Positions 35,556 to 44,066 of a DNA stretch of 64,000 bases are shown piece by piece (the first letter of the stretch is position 1; the number at the start of each line of letters is the position of its first letter). The position numbers were made by a program, and so were the translations under genes. The notes under the pieces are model-generated. The model did no database searches and had not been told where the DNA came from. It saw only the letters and a program-made list of their open reading frames with translations. The stretch is taken from assembly GCA_035297265.1 (NCBI GenBank), contig DATGZH010000060.1:55621-119620 (forward strand). Direction: 5' to 3'. Origin of the DNA: DATGZH01 sp035297265 (GTDB taxonomy: Bacteria; Actinomycetota; Acidimicrobiia; Acidimicrobiales; RAAP-2).

Positions 35556-36925
35556 GGCGTCCCGTCGGGTCCGCCGAGGTGCAGGCGCCGGGCCAGGTCC
35601 GAGCGCAGCACCCCCTTCGGGTCGACCCGCCGGCGCACGAGGTCGAGCTCGGCCAGGCGGGGATACATGACGGGGAGGAGCTCGGGGCGCAGGCGGGCGT
35701 CCTTCGCCAGGTAGACCCGGCCACCGGCCCCGGCCACCAGCTCGTCGAGGTGGTCGAGGAGCTCGCCCAACCCGGGCGGACCCACCGGGAGGTCGAGGGC
35801 GAGCGTCCACCCGGGGATGGGGAACGAGAGCGGCCCGTCGTCGGCCGGGCCGAAGCGCTTCAGCACGGCGAGGAACGAGGCCAGCCGCCGGGCCGAGAGC
35901 TCGCTCACGGCCTGCCGCACGACGTCGCCGCGGTCCGGCGGCACGACGAACTGGTACTGCATGAAGCCGCGGGGCCCGTAGAGGCGGGACCAGTCGGCCA
36001 CCGCGTCGAGCGGGTGGAAGAAGGCCGGATAGGGCTGGGGCCGACCGGTCTCCCTCTTGGGCGCCCGGCGGAACCACAGCTCGTTGAAGGCACCGACCGT
36101 GAGCGGGTTGAGGAGGCCCGACGGCGCGCCGACCGGGAGGCGGAGGCCCTCACCGGCCCGGACCGTGAGCGGCCCGCGCCGCCGGCGGGGCACGGCGGCC
36201 GCCGGGGCGTGGTCGCCCCGAGTGAGCACGCCGCGCCCGAGGTGCCGGCCGCGGGCCTGACAGTCGACCCAGGCCACCGAGTAGCGGTAGCGGTCGTCGC
36301 CCTCCTCCATGGCCGCCATGAGGTCGTCGAGGTGCTCGGCCCGCTCCGTGTCGACGAGCATCCAGGCGCTCTCGACCGGGAGGAGCTGCACCTCGGCCGA
36401 CACCACCACCCCCGTGAGTCCCATCCCGCCGTGGGTGGCCCAGAAGAGCGGAGGGTCGTCGTCGGGGCCCGTGCTGCGCAGACCGACCGGGGTGGCCAGC
36501 TCGAGTCGGGTGACGTGGCGGCCGAAGGCCCCGTCGCGGTGGTGGTTCTTGCCGTGCACGTCGGCGGCCACCGCCCCGCCCACCGTCACCTGGCGGGTGC
36601 CCGGGGTCACCGGGACGAACCAGCCCCGGGGGACGACCTCGCGCAGCACCCGGTGCAGGCTCACCCCGCCGGGGAGGACGGCCCGGCCGCTGGCCTGGTC
36701 CAGCCGCGGCGCCCCGGAGAGGGCGCCGAGCTCGACGACCGTGCCCCCGGCCAGCTGCGCGGCGTCGCCGTAGGAACGGCCGAGCCCCCGCGGGATGACG
36801 CCACGTCCACTCCCGCCGTCGAGCAGGGAGACGAGCTCGGCCACGTCGGTCGGCCGGGCCACCGTGGCGGCGCTCGGCGCGGTGTGGCCCCAGCCGGACA
36901 GGAGCTCGCGCCCGATGGTCGACAC
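35549..36925 (-). CDS. dprE1: Decaprenylphosphoryl-beta-D-ribose oxidase (DprE1)
   Basis: A 458-residue VAO-type FAD enzyme that oxidises decaprenylphospho-ribose at C2', the first half of DPA epimerisation. FAD-binding motif PRGLGRSYGDAA (45-56), VHGKNHHRDG, the YGPRGFMQYQFVVP block and YLAKDAR with K408 (equivalent of Mtb K418) match DprE1. At the position of mycobacterial Cys387 (GWNIC) the sequence is GWTLA, i.e. Ala376. GTG start 36925 lies four bases after the ubiA stop. It acts with DprE2 at the cell envelope. Confidence 0.92.
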   Translation of the reverse strand: MSTIGRELLSGWGHTAPSAATVARPTDVAELVSLLDGGSGRGVIPRGLGRSYGDAAQLAGGTVVELGALSGAPRLDQASGRAVLPGGVSLHRVLREVVPRGWFVPVTPGTRQVTVGGAVAADVHGKNHHRDGAFGRHVTRLELATPVGLRSTGPDDDPPLFWATHGGMGLTGVVVSAEVQLLPVESAWMLVDTERAEHLDDLMAAMEEGDDRYRYSVAWVDCQARGRHLGRGVLTRGDHAPAAAVPRRRRGPLTVRAGEGLRLPVGAPSGLLNPLTVGAFNELWFRRAPKRETGRPQPYPAFFHPLDAVADWSRLYGPRGFMQYQFVVPPDRGDVVRQAVSELSARRLASFLAVLKRFGPADDGPLSFPIPGWTLALDLPVGPPGLGELLDHLDELVAGAGGRVYLAKDARLRPELLPVMYPRLAELDLVRRRVDPKGVLRSDLARRLHLGGPDGTPC

Positions 36926-36929
36926 AGAG

Positions 36930-37823
36930 TCAGCCGTAGACGGCGACGATCATGAGGACCAGCCAGACGAGGCCGATCGCCTGCAGCCGCCGATCGTGCC
37001 AGGCCATCTCCTCGGGGGCGTCGCCTTCGCCGTTCTCGAGCGGTCGGAGCACGTAGAGGATGCCGAGCACGAACGGGACGATGGAGAGCTCGAACCAGAT
37101 CGGGTGGTGGCCGACGTGGTGCCCGACGCCGACGTGGTCGAAGGCCCACAGGCAGTAGGCGGTGACCGTCACCGCCGCGGAGAGGAGGAGGGCGGCCTTC
37201 AAGAAGTTGGCCGAGTACGAGGCGAGCACCTCCCGGTGGTCCCCCCGGCGCTGACCGAGCTGCTCGAACTCGGCCAGCCGTTTGCCGCAGACGACGAGGA
37301 GCGAGCCGAACGAGGCCACGATGAGGAACCAGTTGGAGAGGGGCACCGACGTGGCGACGCCCCCGGCGATGGCCCGCAGCACGTAGCAGCCGGCCACCGC
37401 GGCGAGCTCGATCACCGGCTCGCGCTTCAGCCACACGCTGTAGGTCGAGGTGAGGGCCACGTAGCAGCCCACGACCACGACGAGCTGCCAGCCGGCCAGC
37501 GGCCAGGCGAGCAGCACGGCGGCGAGCACCATGGGGATGCCGACGGCAAGGGCCGTCCTCGCCGGCAGATCGCCGGAGGCCACAGGGCGGTGCCGCTTCG
37601 TCGGGTGGCGCCGGTCGTTCGCCGCATCGAGCACGTCGTTCACGAGGTAGGTGCCCGAGGCGGCCAGGCAGAAGAGGCCGAACGCCCCGAGGGCGTGGAG
37701 GAACACGCTGGCGTGGTGCAGCTCGCCGGCGGCCGCCGGTGCGAAGAAGACGAGGAGGTTCTTTACCCACTGGCGCGGCCGGACCGCCCGGATCAGGGCG
37801 GGCGTCCTCCCGGGCGAGGGCAC
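36930..37823 (-). CDS. ubiA: Decaprenyl-phosphate phosphoribosyltransferase (UbiA family, DPPR synthase)
   Basis: A 297-residue polytopic membrane protein with about nine helices, expected to join PRPP to decaprenyl phosphate as the first DPA step. Motif 1 reads VNDVLDAANDRRHPTKRHRP (N62, D63, D66, D70), the signature of the phosphoribosyl-transferring UbiA group. YSVWLKREPVIE and GKRLAEFEQL follow, the latter replacing motif 2. GTG 37823 is the first available start in the frame (a TAG lies upstream), with only a poor ribosome site. It is first in the ubiA-dprE1-dprE2 operon. The phosphatase step is not encoded nearby. Confidence 0.9.
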   Translation of the reverse strand: MPSPGRTPALIRAVRPRQWVKNLLVFFAPAAAGELHHASVFLHALGAFGLFCLAASGTYLVNDVLDAANDRRHPTKRHRPVASGDLPARTALAVGIPMVLAAVLLAWPLAGWQLVVVVGCYVALTSTYSVWLKREPVIELAAVAGCYVLRAIAGGVATSVPLSNWFLIVASFGSLLVVCGKRLAEFEQLGQRRGDHREVLASYSANFLKAALLLSAAVTVTAYCLWAFDHVGVGHHVGHHPIWFELSIVPFVLGILYVLRPLENGEGDAPEEMAWHDRRLQAIGLVWLVLMIVAVYG

Positions 37824-38010
37824 GGGGTTCTTCGGCGTCAGCCGGGCGAGCGTGGTGGGCTCGTCGAGGTCCGACGCCTCGTGGCTGGGCTCGACGGCGA
37901 TGCAACGACGCTACCAGGGGGTCTACGGCGCTCCCGGTTTCGCGGACACAGCGACCCCTCAGCTCCGTCGTCTGGCGCCTGGGGGGACCCCCACGCCTAA
38001 CATCGGCCGC

Positions 38011-38424
38011 GTGAAGCGTCACTACCGGGTGGTCGTGGCCAAACCGGGCCTCGACGGCCACGACCGGGGGGCCAAGGTCATCGCTCGGGCGCTCCGAGAC
38101 GCCGGTTTCGAGGTCGTCTACACGGGCCTCCACCAGACGCCTGAGCAGGTCGTGGCGGCCGTGGTCCAGGAGGACGCCGACGCCGTCGGCCTCTCGCTCC
38201 TGTCGGGCGCCCACCTCACGCTCGTGCCCCGGATCATCGAGGCCCTGCGGGAGCAGCGCAGCGACGTGCTCGTGATCGTGGGCGGGATCATCCCCGAGGC
38301 GGACATCCCGACGCTCAAGGCCATGGGGGTGGCCGAGGTCTTCACCCCGGGTGCCCCCCTGCCCTCGATCGGCGCCTGGCTCGCCGCAGCGCTCGACCGG
38401 CGCGAGGAGACGCTCGGGGTCTGA
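38011..38424 (+). CDS. Cobalamin-binding domain protein (methylmalonyl-CoA mutase small-domain type)
   Basis: A 137-residue free-standing B12-binding Rossmann-like domain. DxHxxG is DGHDRGAKVIARAL (D15, H17, G20), which supplies the axial His; LSLLSGAHLTL and VGGIIPEADI are the other family blocks. In Actinomycetota such stand-alone domains pair with a separate catalytic subunit of methylmalonyl-CoA or a related acyl-CoA mutase; none is in this window. The start is GTG 38011 with TAACAT seven bases upstream, consistent with a leaderless message. sucC follows on the same strand after 94 bases, fitting a methylmalonyl-CoA to succinyl-CoA link. Confidence 0.88.
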   Translation: MKRHYRVVVAKPGLDGHDRGAKVIARALRDAGFEVVYTGLHQTPEQVVAAVVQEDADAVGLSLLSGAHLTLVPRIIEALREQRSDVLVIVGGIIPEADIPTLKAMGVAEVFTPGAPLPSIGAWLAAALDRREETLGV

Positions 38425-38518
38425 CCACGGGCATCGTCGAAGGGGCAACGGTCGGCCGCGCCCGGGTGACGCGTCCCGGAGTCCGGCGAGCGAACGACAG
38501 CAGCAGAAGGAGCGGAGC

Positions 38519-39661
38519 GTGGACCTGTTCGAGTACCAGGGCAAGCAGTACTTCGCCCGCTGGGGCATACCGACCTCGCCGGGCGGCGTGGCCGACACCG
38601 TCGACGAGGCGGTCGCCCGGGCGGAGGAAGCCGGCTACCCGGTCGTGGTCAAGGCCCAGGTGAAGGTGGGCGGGCGCGGCAAGGCCGGTGGCATCAAGCT
38701 GGCCGCCAACGCCGACGAGGTGCGCCAGCACGCCGGGGCCATCCTCGGGCTGGACATCAAGGGCCACGTGGTGCACCGGCTGTGGGTGGAGCACGCCTCG
38801 GACATCGCCGAGGAGTACTACGCCAGCTTCACCCTCGACCGCCAGGCCAGACAGCACCTCGGCATGCTCTCGGCCGAGGGGGGCGTCGAGATCGAGGAGG
38901 TGGCGGCCACGAACCCCGAGGCCATCGCCCGCCTCTACATCGACCCCGTCGACGGCCTCGACCTCGACACCGCCACGACCTGGGTCGGGGCGGCCGGGCT
39001 GCCCGATCAGATCCGGGACCAGACGGCCGAGCTGCTGGTCAAGCTCTACCGCTGCTACGTGGAGGGCGACTGCGACCTGGCCGAGATCAACCCGCTCATC
39101 CTCACGACCGAAGGCAAGGTCCACGCGCTCGACGCCAAGGTGACCCTCGACGACAACGCGGCCTTCCGGCACCCCGAATGGGAGGAGTACGCGGCCACCG
39201 AGACCGAGGACCCGAGGGAGCTCATGGCCAAGGAGAAGGGCCTCAACTACATCGGCCTCTCGGGCACGGTCGGGATCATCGCCAACGGCGCCGGCCTGGC
39301 CATGAGCACGCTCGACGTCGTCAACCAGGTGGGGGGCAGCGCCGCCAACTTCTTGGACATCGGCGGCGGGGCCAACGCCGACGTGATGGCGGCGGCTCTC
39401 GAGGTGATCAACGCCGACCCCGCGGTGAAGTCGATCTTCGTCAACATCTTCGGCGGCATCACCCGGGTGGACGAGGTGGCCCAGGGCGTCGTCGACGCCC
39501 TCGCCCGGGTGGACATCACGTCGCCGATCGTGCTGCGCCTCGACGGCACGAACGCCGAAGCGGGACGGGCCATTCTCGCCCCGCACCTCTCCGACCGGCT
39601 CGTGGCGGAGCCCACGATGCTCGACGGCGCCCGACGGGCCGTGGCGCTCGCCGGCAAGTGA
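38519..39661 (+). CDS. sucC: Succinyl-CoA synthetase beta subunit (ADP/GDP-forming)
   Basis: A 380-residue ATP-grasp subunit of succinyl-CoA synthetase, TCA cycle. The N-terminal MDLFEYQGK-like VDLFEYQGKQYFARWGIP is present, then KAQVKVGGRGKAGGIKLA (nucleotide site), EINPLILTTEGKVHALDAK (Mg/ATP Glu) and the phosphate-site region FVNIFGGITRVDEVA. GTG 38519 with AGAAGGAG upstream gives the conserved start; the frame's extension to 38351 is not needed. sucD follows after 54 bases, and the two form an alpha-beta heterodimer. Confidence 0.96.
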   Translation: MDLFEYQGKQYFARWGIPTSPGGVADTVDEAVARAEEAGYPVVVKAQVKVGGRGKAGGIKLAANADEVRQHAGAILGLDIKGHVVHRLWVEHASDIAEEYYASFTLDRQARQHLGMLSAEGGVEIEEVAATNPEAIARLYIDPVDGLDLDTATTWVGAAGLPDQIRDQTAELLVKLYRCYVEGDCDLAEINPLILTTEGKVHALDAKVTLDDNAAFRHPEWEEYAATETEDPRELMAKEKGLNYIGLSGTVGIIANGAGLAMSTLDVVNQVGGSAANFLDIGGGANADVMAAALEVINADPAVKSIFVNIFGGITRVDEVAQGVVDALARVDITSPIVLRLDGTNAEAGRAILAPHLSDRLVAEPTMLDGARRAVALAGK

Positions 39662-39715
39662 TCGGAAGGTCGGACAGACGATGACCGTGTACGCGACGCG
39701 AGACAGGGAGCAGGG

Positions 39716-40603
39716 GTGAGCATCTTCGTCAACGAGAACACCAAGGTGGTGGTGCAGGGACTGACCGGGAGCCAGGGCCGGTTCCACGGCCTGCGCAACC
39801 GCGACTACGGCACGAAGGTCGTCGCCGGGACGTCACCCGGCAAGGGCGGCACCGACGTCGACGGTGTGCCGGTCTACGAGACGATGGCCGAGGCGGTCGA
39901 GGCCACCGGGGCCGACGCCTCGTTCGTGGTCGTACCACCCCGGGGCGCCTGCGACGCCATCCTCGAGGCGGCGGCCGCGGGCATCCGCTTCATCGTGTGC
40001 ATCACCGAGGGCATCCCGGCCCAGGACGAGGCCCTCACCTACAACCGCCTCATCGAGGAGTACCCGGCCACCCGCCTGCTCGGGCCCAACTGCCCGGGCA
40101 TCATCTCGCCGGGCAAGACGAACATCGGGATCACTTCGGGCGACATCGCCCTCCCGGGGGGACCGGTCGGGATCGTCTCGCGCTCGGGCACCCTCACCTA
40201 CCAGGCCCTCCACGAGCTCTCCCAGCAGGGCATCGGCCAGACCACCTGCGTCGGGATCGGCGGCGACCCGGTGCCGGGCACCTCGTTCATCGACGTCCTC
40301 TCGGCCTTCGAGGCCGACCCGGACACGAAGGCCGTCATGATGATCGGCGAGATCGGCGGGGCCGAAGAAGAGCGGGCCGCCGAGTACATCGCCGAGCACA
40401 TGACCAAGCCCGTCGTGGCCTACATCGCCGGCGTCACCGCGCCGCCGGGTCGCAAGATGGGCCACGCCGGGGCGATCATCTCGGGCTCACAGGGCACCGC
40501 CCAGGCCAAGATGGAGGCCCTCGCCGAGGCCGGCGCGGTCGTGGCCCGGAACCCGACCGAGGCGGGGACGACGATGGTCGAAGTGGTGAAGGGTCTCGGC
40601 TGA
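39716..40603 (+). CDS. sucD: Succinyl-CoA synthetase alpha subunit
   Basis: A 295-residue subunit with N-terminal CoA-binding Rossmann domain (GLTGSQGRFHGLRNRDYG) and a C-terminal ligase domain. The phosphorylated active-site His is H250 in KMGHAGAIISG; the LLGPNCPGIISP and SRSGTLTYQ blocks are intact. It interconverts succinate, CoA and ATP/GTP with succinyl-CoA together with SucC. GTG 39716 follows an AGGGAGCAGG site. purN starts 78 bases later, apparently from its own promoter. Confidence 0.96.
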   Translation: MSIFVNENTKVVVQGLTGSQGRFHGLRNRDYGTKVVAGTSPGKGGTDVDGVPVYETMAEAVEATGADASFVVVPPRGACDAILEAAAAGIRFIVCITEGIPAQDEALTYNRLIEEYPATRLLGPNCPGIISPGKTNIGITSGDIALPGGPVGIVSRSGTLTYQALHELSQQGIGQTTCVGIGGDPVPGTSFIDVLSAFEADPDTKAVMMIGEIGGAEEERAAEYIAEHMTKPVVAYIAGVTAPPGRKMGHAGAIISGSQGTAQAKMEALAEAGAVVARNPTEAGTTMVEVVKGLG

Positions 40604-40681
40604 ACGACCACGGCGAGCGGCCCAGCTCAGCGGGCCGTCCGTTGACCGGCGTCCACCGCACCCCGAACTAGCGTGGCGGCC

Positions 40682-41254
40682 GTGCGAGTCGCGGTGCTGG
40701 CGTCGGGGAGCGGGACCATCCTCGAAGCCATGCTCGAGGCCGGGGTGCCGGTGGCCCTGGTGGTGACCGACCGGGACTGCCAGGCACTCACCGTGGCCGG
40801 CGGGGCCGAGGTGCCGACCGAGCTGGTCGACCGGCGGGGGTGGGGCGGCTTTGGTCAGTCGTTCGACCGCTTCGGCTACACCGAGGCCGTGACCAAGGTG
40901 CTCGTCGGGGCGGGGATCGACCTCGTGGCCATGGCCGGCTTCGGCACCGTTCTCGACCAGCCCGTGCACGACGCCTTCCCGGGCCGGATCCTCAACACCC
41001 ACCCCTCCCTCCTCCCGGCTTTCCCGGGCTGGCACGCCGTGGAGGACGCCCTGGCGGCCGGGGTCGACGTCACGGGCTGCACCGTCCACGTGGCCACCTT
41101 GGAGATGGACGCCGGCCCGATCCTGGCCCAGGAGGAGGTGGCCGTCCGCCCGGGCGACACGGTCGAGACGCTCCACGAGCGGATCAAGGAGGTCGAGCGC
41201 CGCCTCTACCCGGCCACCGTGCTCTCGGTCCTGGCCGCCGAGGTGGCCACGTGA
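40682..41254 (+). CDS. purN: Phosphoribosylglycinamide formyltransferase
   Basis: A 190-residue 10-formyl-THF-dependent GAR transformylase (third step of purine synthesis). VRVAVLASGSGTILEAML is the N-terminal substrate loop; the catalytic set is N and H in LNTHPSLLPAF and Asp in EMDAGPILAQ. Two GTG starts are possible (40673 and 40682); the second gives the usual MRxAVLASGxG start and lies seven bases after TAGCGT, a -10-like box, suggesting a leaderless message. Its TGA overlaps the purH GTG (GTGA), as in many actinobacterial purNH pairs. Confidence 0.94.
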   Translation: MRVAVLASGSGTILEAMLEAGVPVALVVTDRDCQALTVAGGAEVPTELVDRRGWGGFGQSFDRFGYTEAVTKVLVGAGIDLVAMAGFGTVLDQPVHDAFPGRILNTHPSLLPAFPGWHAVEDALAAGVDVTGCTVHVATLEMDAGPILAQEEVAVRPGDTVETLHERIKEVERRLYPATVLSVLAAEVAT

Positions 41255-42801
41255 GGGCCCTCCTCTCGGTCTACGACAAGACCGGCCTGGCCGAGCTGGC
41301 CCGGGGGCTCCACGAGCTCGGCTTCGAGCTGGTGGCCAGCGGCAACACGTCGGCCGCCCTGGAGGAGGCCGGCGTCCCCCATGTGGCCGTGGCCGACGTG
41401 ACGGGCTCGCCCGAGATGCTCTCGGGCCGGGTCAAGACCCTCCACCCGCGGATCCACGGGGCGATCCTGGCCGACCGCTCCAACCCGCAGCACGTGGTCG
41501 ACCTCGAGCAGCAGGGCATCGAGCCGATCGACCTCGTGGTCTGCAACCTCTACCCGTTCTCCTCGGACCCCTCGATCGAGCTCATCGACGTCGGCGGCCC
41601 GACCATGGTGCGTGCCGCGGCGAAGAACTTCGCCCACGTGGGCGTGGTGGTCGCACCGGCCGACTACGAGACGGTGCTCGCCGAGCTGCGCGAGCACGGT
41701 GCGCTCTCGGCGACCACCCGCCGGCGCCTCGCCCGCCGGGCCTTCGCCCATACCGCGGCCTACGACGCGGCCATCGTGGCCTGGCTCGACGCCGGCGGTC
41801 CGCCGGCCGTCGAGGGGGAAGAGGCGCCGGACGGGGAGCTCCTGCCGCCCACGCTCCACCTCACGTTGGAGCGGGCCGAGGTCCTCCGCTACGGCGAGAA
41901 CCCCCACCAGTCGGGGGCCCGCTACCGGGTGCCGGGCCACGCCACGTGGTGGGACGGCGTGGTCCAGCACGGCGGGCGGGAGCTCTCCTACCTCAACCTC
42001 TTCGACGGCGATGCCGCCTGGCGGCTGGTCCACGAGCTGGCCGAGGACGCCGGGCCCGGCCAGGCGGCCGTGGTCATCGTGAAGCACGCCAACCCCTGTG
42101 GCGCGGCCGTGGCCGCCGACCTCACCACGGCTTTCCAGCGGGCGCTCGAGTGCGACCCGCTCTCGGCCTTCGGCGGCGTGGTGGCCGTGGGCGGGCGGCT
42201 CAACGCGGCCACCGCCGAGGCCATCGCCGTGGGACCCCAGGCCGACGTCATCATCGCCTCCTCCTACGAGCCCGAGGCCCTGGCCCGCCTCTCGGCCCGG
42301 CGGAAAGCCACCCGCCTCCTCTCGGCGCCCGACCCCGAGGCGATCGTCCGACAGGTGCGGACGCTCGGTTGGAGCGCCCTCGTCCAGGACGCCGACCGCT
42401 TCCTCAGCCCGCAGGCCGACTGGGAGGTGGTGACGAAGGTCGTCCCGACCGACGCCCAGTGGCGGGACCTCGTCCTCGCCTGGCGGGTGTGCGGGCGCAC
42501 GACGTCGAACGCCATCGCCGTCGTGCACGACGGCCAGGCCGTGGGCGTGGGCGCGGGGCAGCAGTCCCGGGTGGTGGCGGCGGAGCTGGCGGTGGAGAAG
42601 GCGGGTGAGCGGGCCGCCGGCGGAGCGGCGGCGAGCGACGCCTTCATCCCGTTCCCCGACGCGCTCGAGGTGCTGGCCCGGGCCGGGGTGGCGGCGGTGG
42701 TCCAGCCCGGCGGCTCGGTCGGCGACGCCGAGGTGACGGCGGCGGCCGACGAGGCCGGCCTCGCCATGGTCACGACGGGCGAGCGCCACTTCCGGCATTG
42801 A
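41251..42801 (+). CDS. purH: Bifunctional AICAR formyltransferase/IMP cyclohydrolase
   Basis: A 516-residue bifunctional enzyme for the last two steps of IMP synthesis. The cyclohydrolase (MGS-like) domain begins VRALLSVYDKTGLAELA and has SGRVKTLHPRIHG. The AICARFT domain contains LRYGENPHQSGARYR, VIVKHANPCGAAVA, GVVAVGGRLN and the C-terminal SDAFIPFPDALEVLARAG, all typical. GTG 41251 overlaps the purN stop. folD starts two bases after its stop, so purN-purH-folD are one unit linking 10-formyl-THF supply to its use. Confidence 0.97.
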   Translation: MRALLSVYDKTGLAELARGLHELGFELVASGNTSAALEEAGVPHVAVADVTGSPEMLSGRVKTLHPRIHGAILADRSNPQHVVDLEQQGIEPIDLVVCNLYPFSSDPSIELIDVGGPTMVRAAAKNFAHVGVVVAPADYETVLAELREHGALSATTRRRLARRAFAHTAAYDAAIVAWLDAGGPPAVEGEEAPDGELLPPTLHLTLERAEVLRYGENPHQSGARYRVPGHATWWDGVVQHGGRELSYLNLFDGDAAWRLVHELAEDAGPGQAAVVIVKHANPCGAAVAADLTTAFQRALECDPLSAFGGVVAVGGRLNAATAEAIAVGPQADVIIASSYEPEALARLSARRKATRLLSAPDPEAIVRQVRTLGWSALVQDADRFLSPQADWEVVTKVVPTDAQWRDLVLAWRVCGRTTSNAIAVVHDGQAVGVGAGQQSRVVAAELAVEKAGERAAGGAAASDAFIPFPDALEVLARAGVAAVVQPGGSVGDAEVTAAADEAGLAMVTTGERHFRH

Positions 42802-42802
42802 C

Positions 42803-43654
42803 GTGACGGCGATCCTCCTCGACGGCACGGCGCTCGCCGCCAAGGTGAAGGCCGAGGTCACCGACCGGGTGGCCCGGCTGAAGGCCGAAGGTGTGACCGT
42901 GGGGCTCGGCACGGTCCTCGTCGGCGACGACGTGCCGAGCGCCCGCTACGTGGCCCTCAAGCACGAGGACTGCGCCGAGGTCGGGATCGAGTCCTTCGCC
43001 GAGCACCTGCCGGCCACCGCCACCCAGGCCGAGGTGGAGGCGGTGGTGGCCCGCTTCAATGCCGACTCCCGTATCGACGCCTTCCTCGTCCAGGTGCCGC
43101 TGCCGGACGGGATCGACGAGGAGAGGGTGCTCTTCGCCGTGGACCCGTTGAAGGACGTCGACGGCCTCCACCCGGTGAACCTCGGCCGCCTCGTGATCGG
43201 CACCCCCGGACCGCTGCCGTGCACGCCGGCGGGCATCGTCGAGCTCCTCCACGCCTACGACGCACCCGTCGAGGGGCGCCATGTCGTCATCATCGGGCGG
43301 GGGCTCACGATCGGCCGACCGCTCGCCAACCTGCTCTCGCTCAAGCGGCCCGGCCTCAACGCCGCGGTGACGGTCGTGCACACCGGGGTGAAGGACATCG
43401 CGCCCTTCGTGCGAACCGCCGACGTCGTCGTGGCGGCGGCCGGCCGGGCCGGCATCGTGACCAAGGACATGGTGAAGCCCGGGGCCGCGGTCGTGAGCGC
43501 GGGGACGACGTGGGAGGGCCGCAAGGTGCTGCCCGACGTCGACGAGTCGGTGGCCGAGGTGGCGGGGTGGATCACGCCGCGCCTCGGCGGGGTGGGGCCC
43601 ATGACGAGAGCCATGCTCCTCAAGAACACGGTCCTGGCGGCGGAGCGCCAATGA
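42803..43654 (+). CDS. folD: Methylene-THF dehydrogenase/methenyl-THF cyclohydrolase
   Basis: A 283-residue bifunctional folate enzyme producing 10-formyl-THF for PurN and PurH. LVGDDVPSARYVALKHEDC contains the YxxxK catalytic Tyr/Lys pair, VQVPLPDGIDEERVLFAVDP and KDVDGLHPVNLG are the second and third blocks, and VIIGRGLTIGRPLA binds NADP. The C-terminal WITPRLGGVGPMTRAMLL matches PGGVGPMT. The start GTG 42803 is two bases after the purH stop. It overlaps the following cupin gene by four bases (ATGA). Confidence 0.96.
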   Translation: MTAILLDGTALAAKVKAEVTDRVARLKAEGVTVGLGTVLVGDDVPSARYVALKHEDCAEVGIESFAEHLPATATQAEVEAVVARFNADSRIDAFLVQVPLPDGIDEERVLFAVDPLKDVDGLHPVNLGRLVIGTPGPLPCTPAGIVELLHAYDAPVEGRHVVIIGRGLTIGRPLANLLSLKRPGLNAAVTVVHTGVKDIAPFVRTADVVVAAAGRAGIVTKDMVKPGAAVVSAGTTWEGRKVLPDVDESVAEVAGWITPRLGGVGPMTRAMLLKNTVLAAERQ

Positions 43655-44016
43655 CCGTCGACCGGGCCGGTCGGGAGGTCGACGTCCGTCCCTGGGGCAG
43701 CTTCACGGTGCTCGACGACAGCGCCACCGACCACAAGGTGAAACGCATCGTGGTCCTCCCGGGCAAGCGCCTCAGCTACCAGCGCCACGGCCGGCGTTCC
43801 GAGCACTGGTTCATCGTGAGCGGCCGGGCCCGGGTCACGCTGGACGGGAGCGAGCTCGTCCTCGGGCCCGGACAGGCGCTCGACGTGCCGGTCGGGACGT
43901 CCCACCGCATCGAGAACATTGGCACGACCGACCTCGTGTTCATCGAGGTCCAGCACGGCGACTACTTCGGGGAGGACGACATCATGCGCCTGGAGGACGA
44001 CTTCGGCCGAGCATGA
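43651..44016 (+). CDS. Cupin of the type II mannose-6-phosphate isomerase family
   Basis: A 121-residue cupin matching the C-terminal isomerase module of bifunctional mannose-1-P guanylyltransferases, here stand-alone. RPWGSFTVLDDS, IVVLPGKRLSYQRHGRRSEHW (metal His/Glu), VSGRARVTLDGSEL and VPVGTSHRIENIG form the two cupin motifs. It could interconvert mannose-6-P and fructose-6-P, or be a sugar-phosphate binding protein. ATG overlaps the folD stop (ATGA), so it is co-translated with one-carbon genes without an obvious metabolic reason. Confidence 0.82.
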   Translation: MTVDRAGREVDVRPWGSFTVLDDSATDHKVKRIVVLPGKRLSYQRHGRRSEHWFIVSGRARVTLDGSELVLGPGQALDVPVGTSHRIENIGTTDLVFIEVQHGDYFGEDDIMRLEDDFGRA

Positions 44017-44022
44017 ACAGTG

Positions 44023-44046
44023 CCCCGGGCGCCCGTTCGCCCGGGG
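44023..44046 (+). terminator. Perfect 9-bp GC stem-loop ahead of metF
   Basis: CCCCGGGCG (44023-44031) and CGCCCGGGG (44038-44046) are exact reverse complements around a 6-base loop. The stem starts 7 bases after the cupin stop and ends 7 bases before the TACGCT box of metF. It probably ends the purN-purH-folD-cupin transcript. No T tract is present. Confidence 0.6.
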
Positions 44047-44052
44047 TGCAGG

Positions 44053-44066
44053 TACGCTTGCTGGCC
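44053..44066 (+). promoter_or_regulatory. -10 box and leaderless start of metF
   Basis: TACGCT at 44053-44058 is followed by exactly eight bases and then the metF ATG at 44067. This is the spacing expected if transcription starts at or next to the start codon. The same arrangement precedes the genes at 45030 and 45854. Confidence 0.5.
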
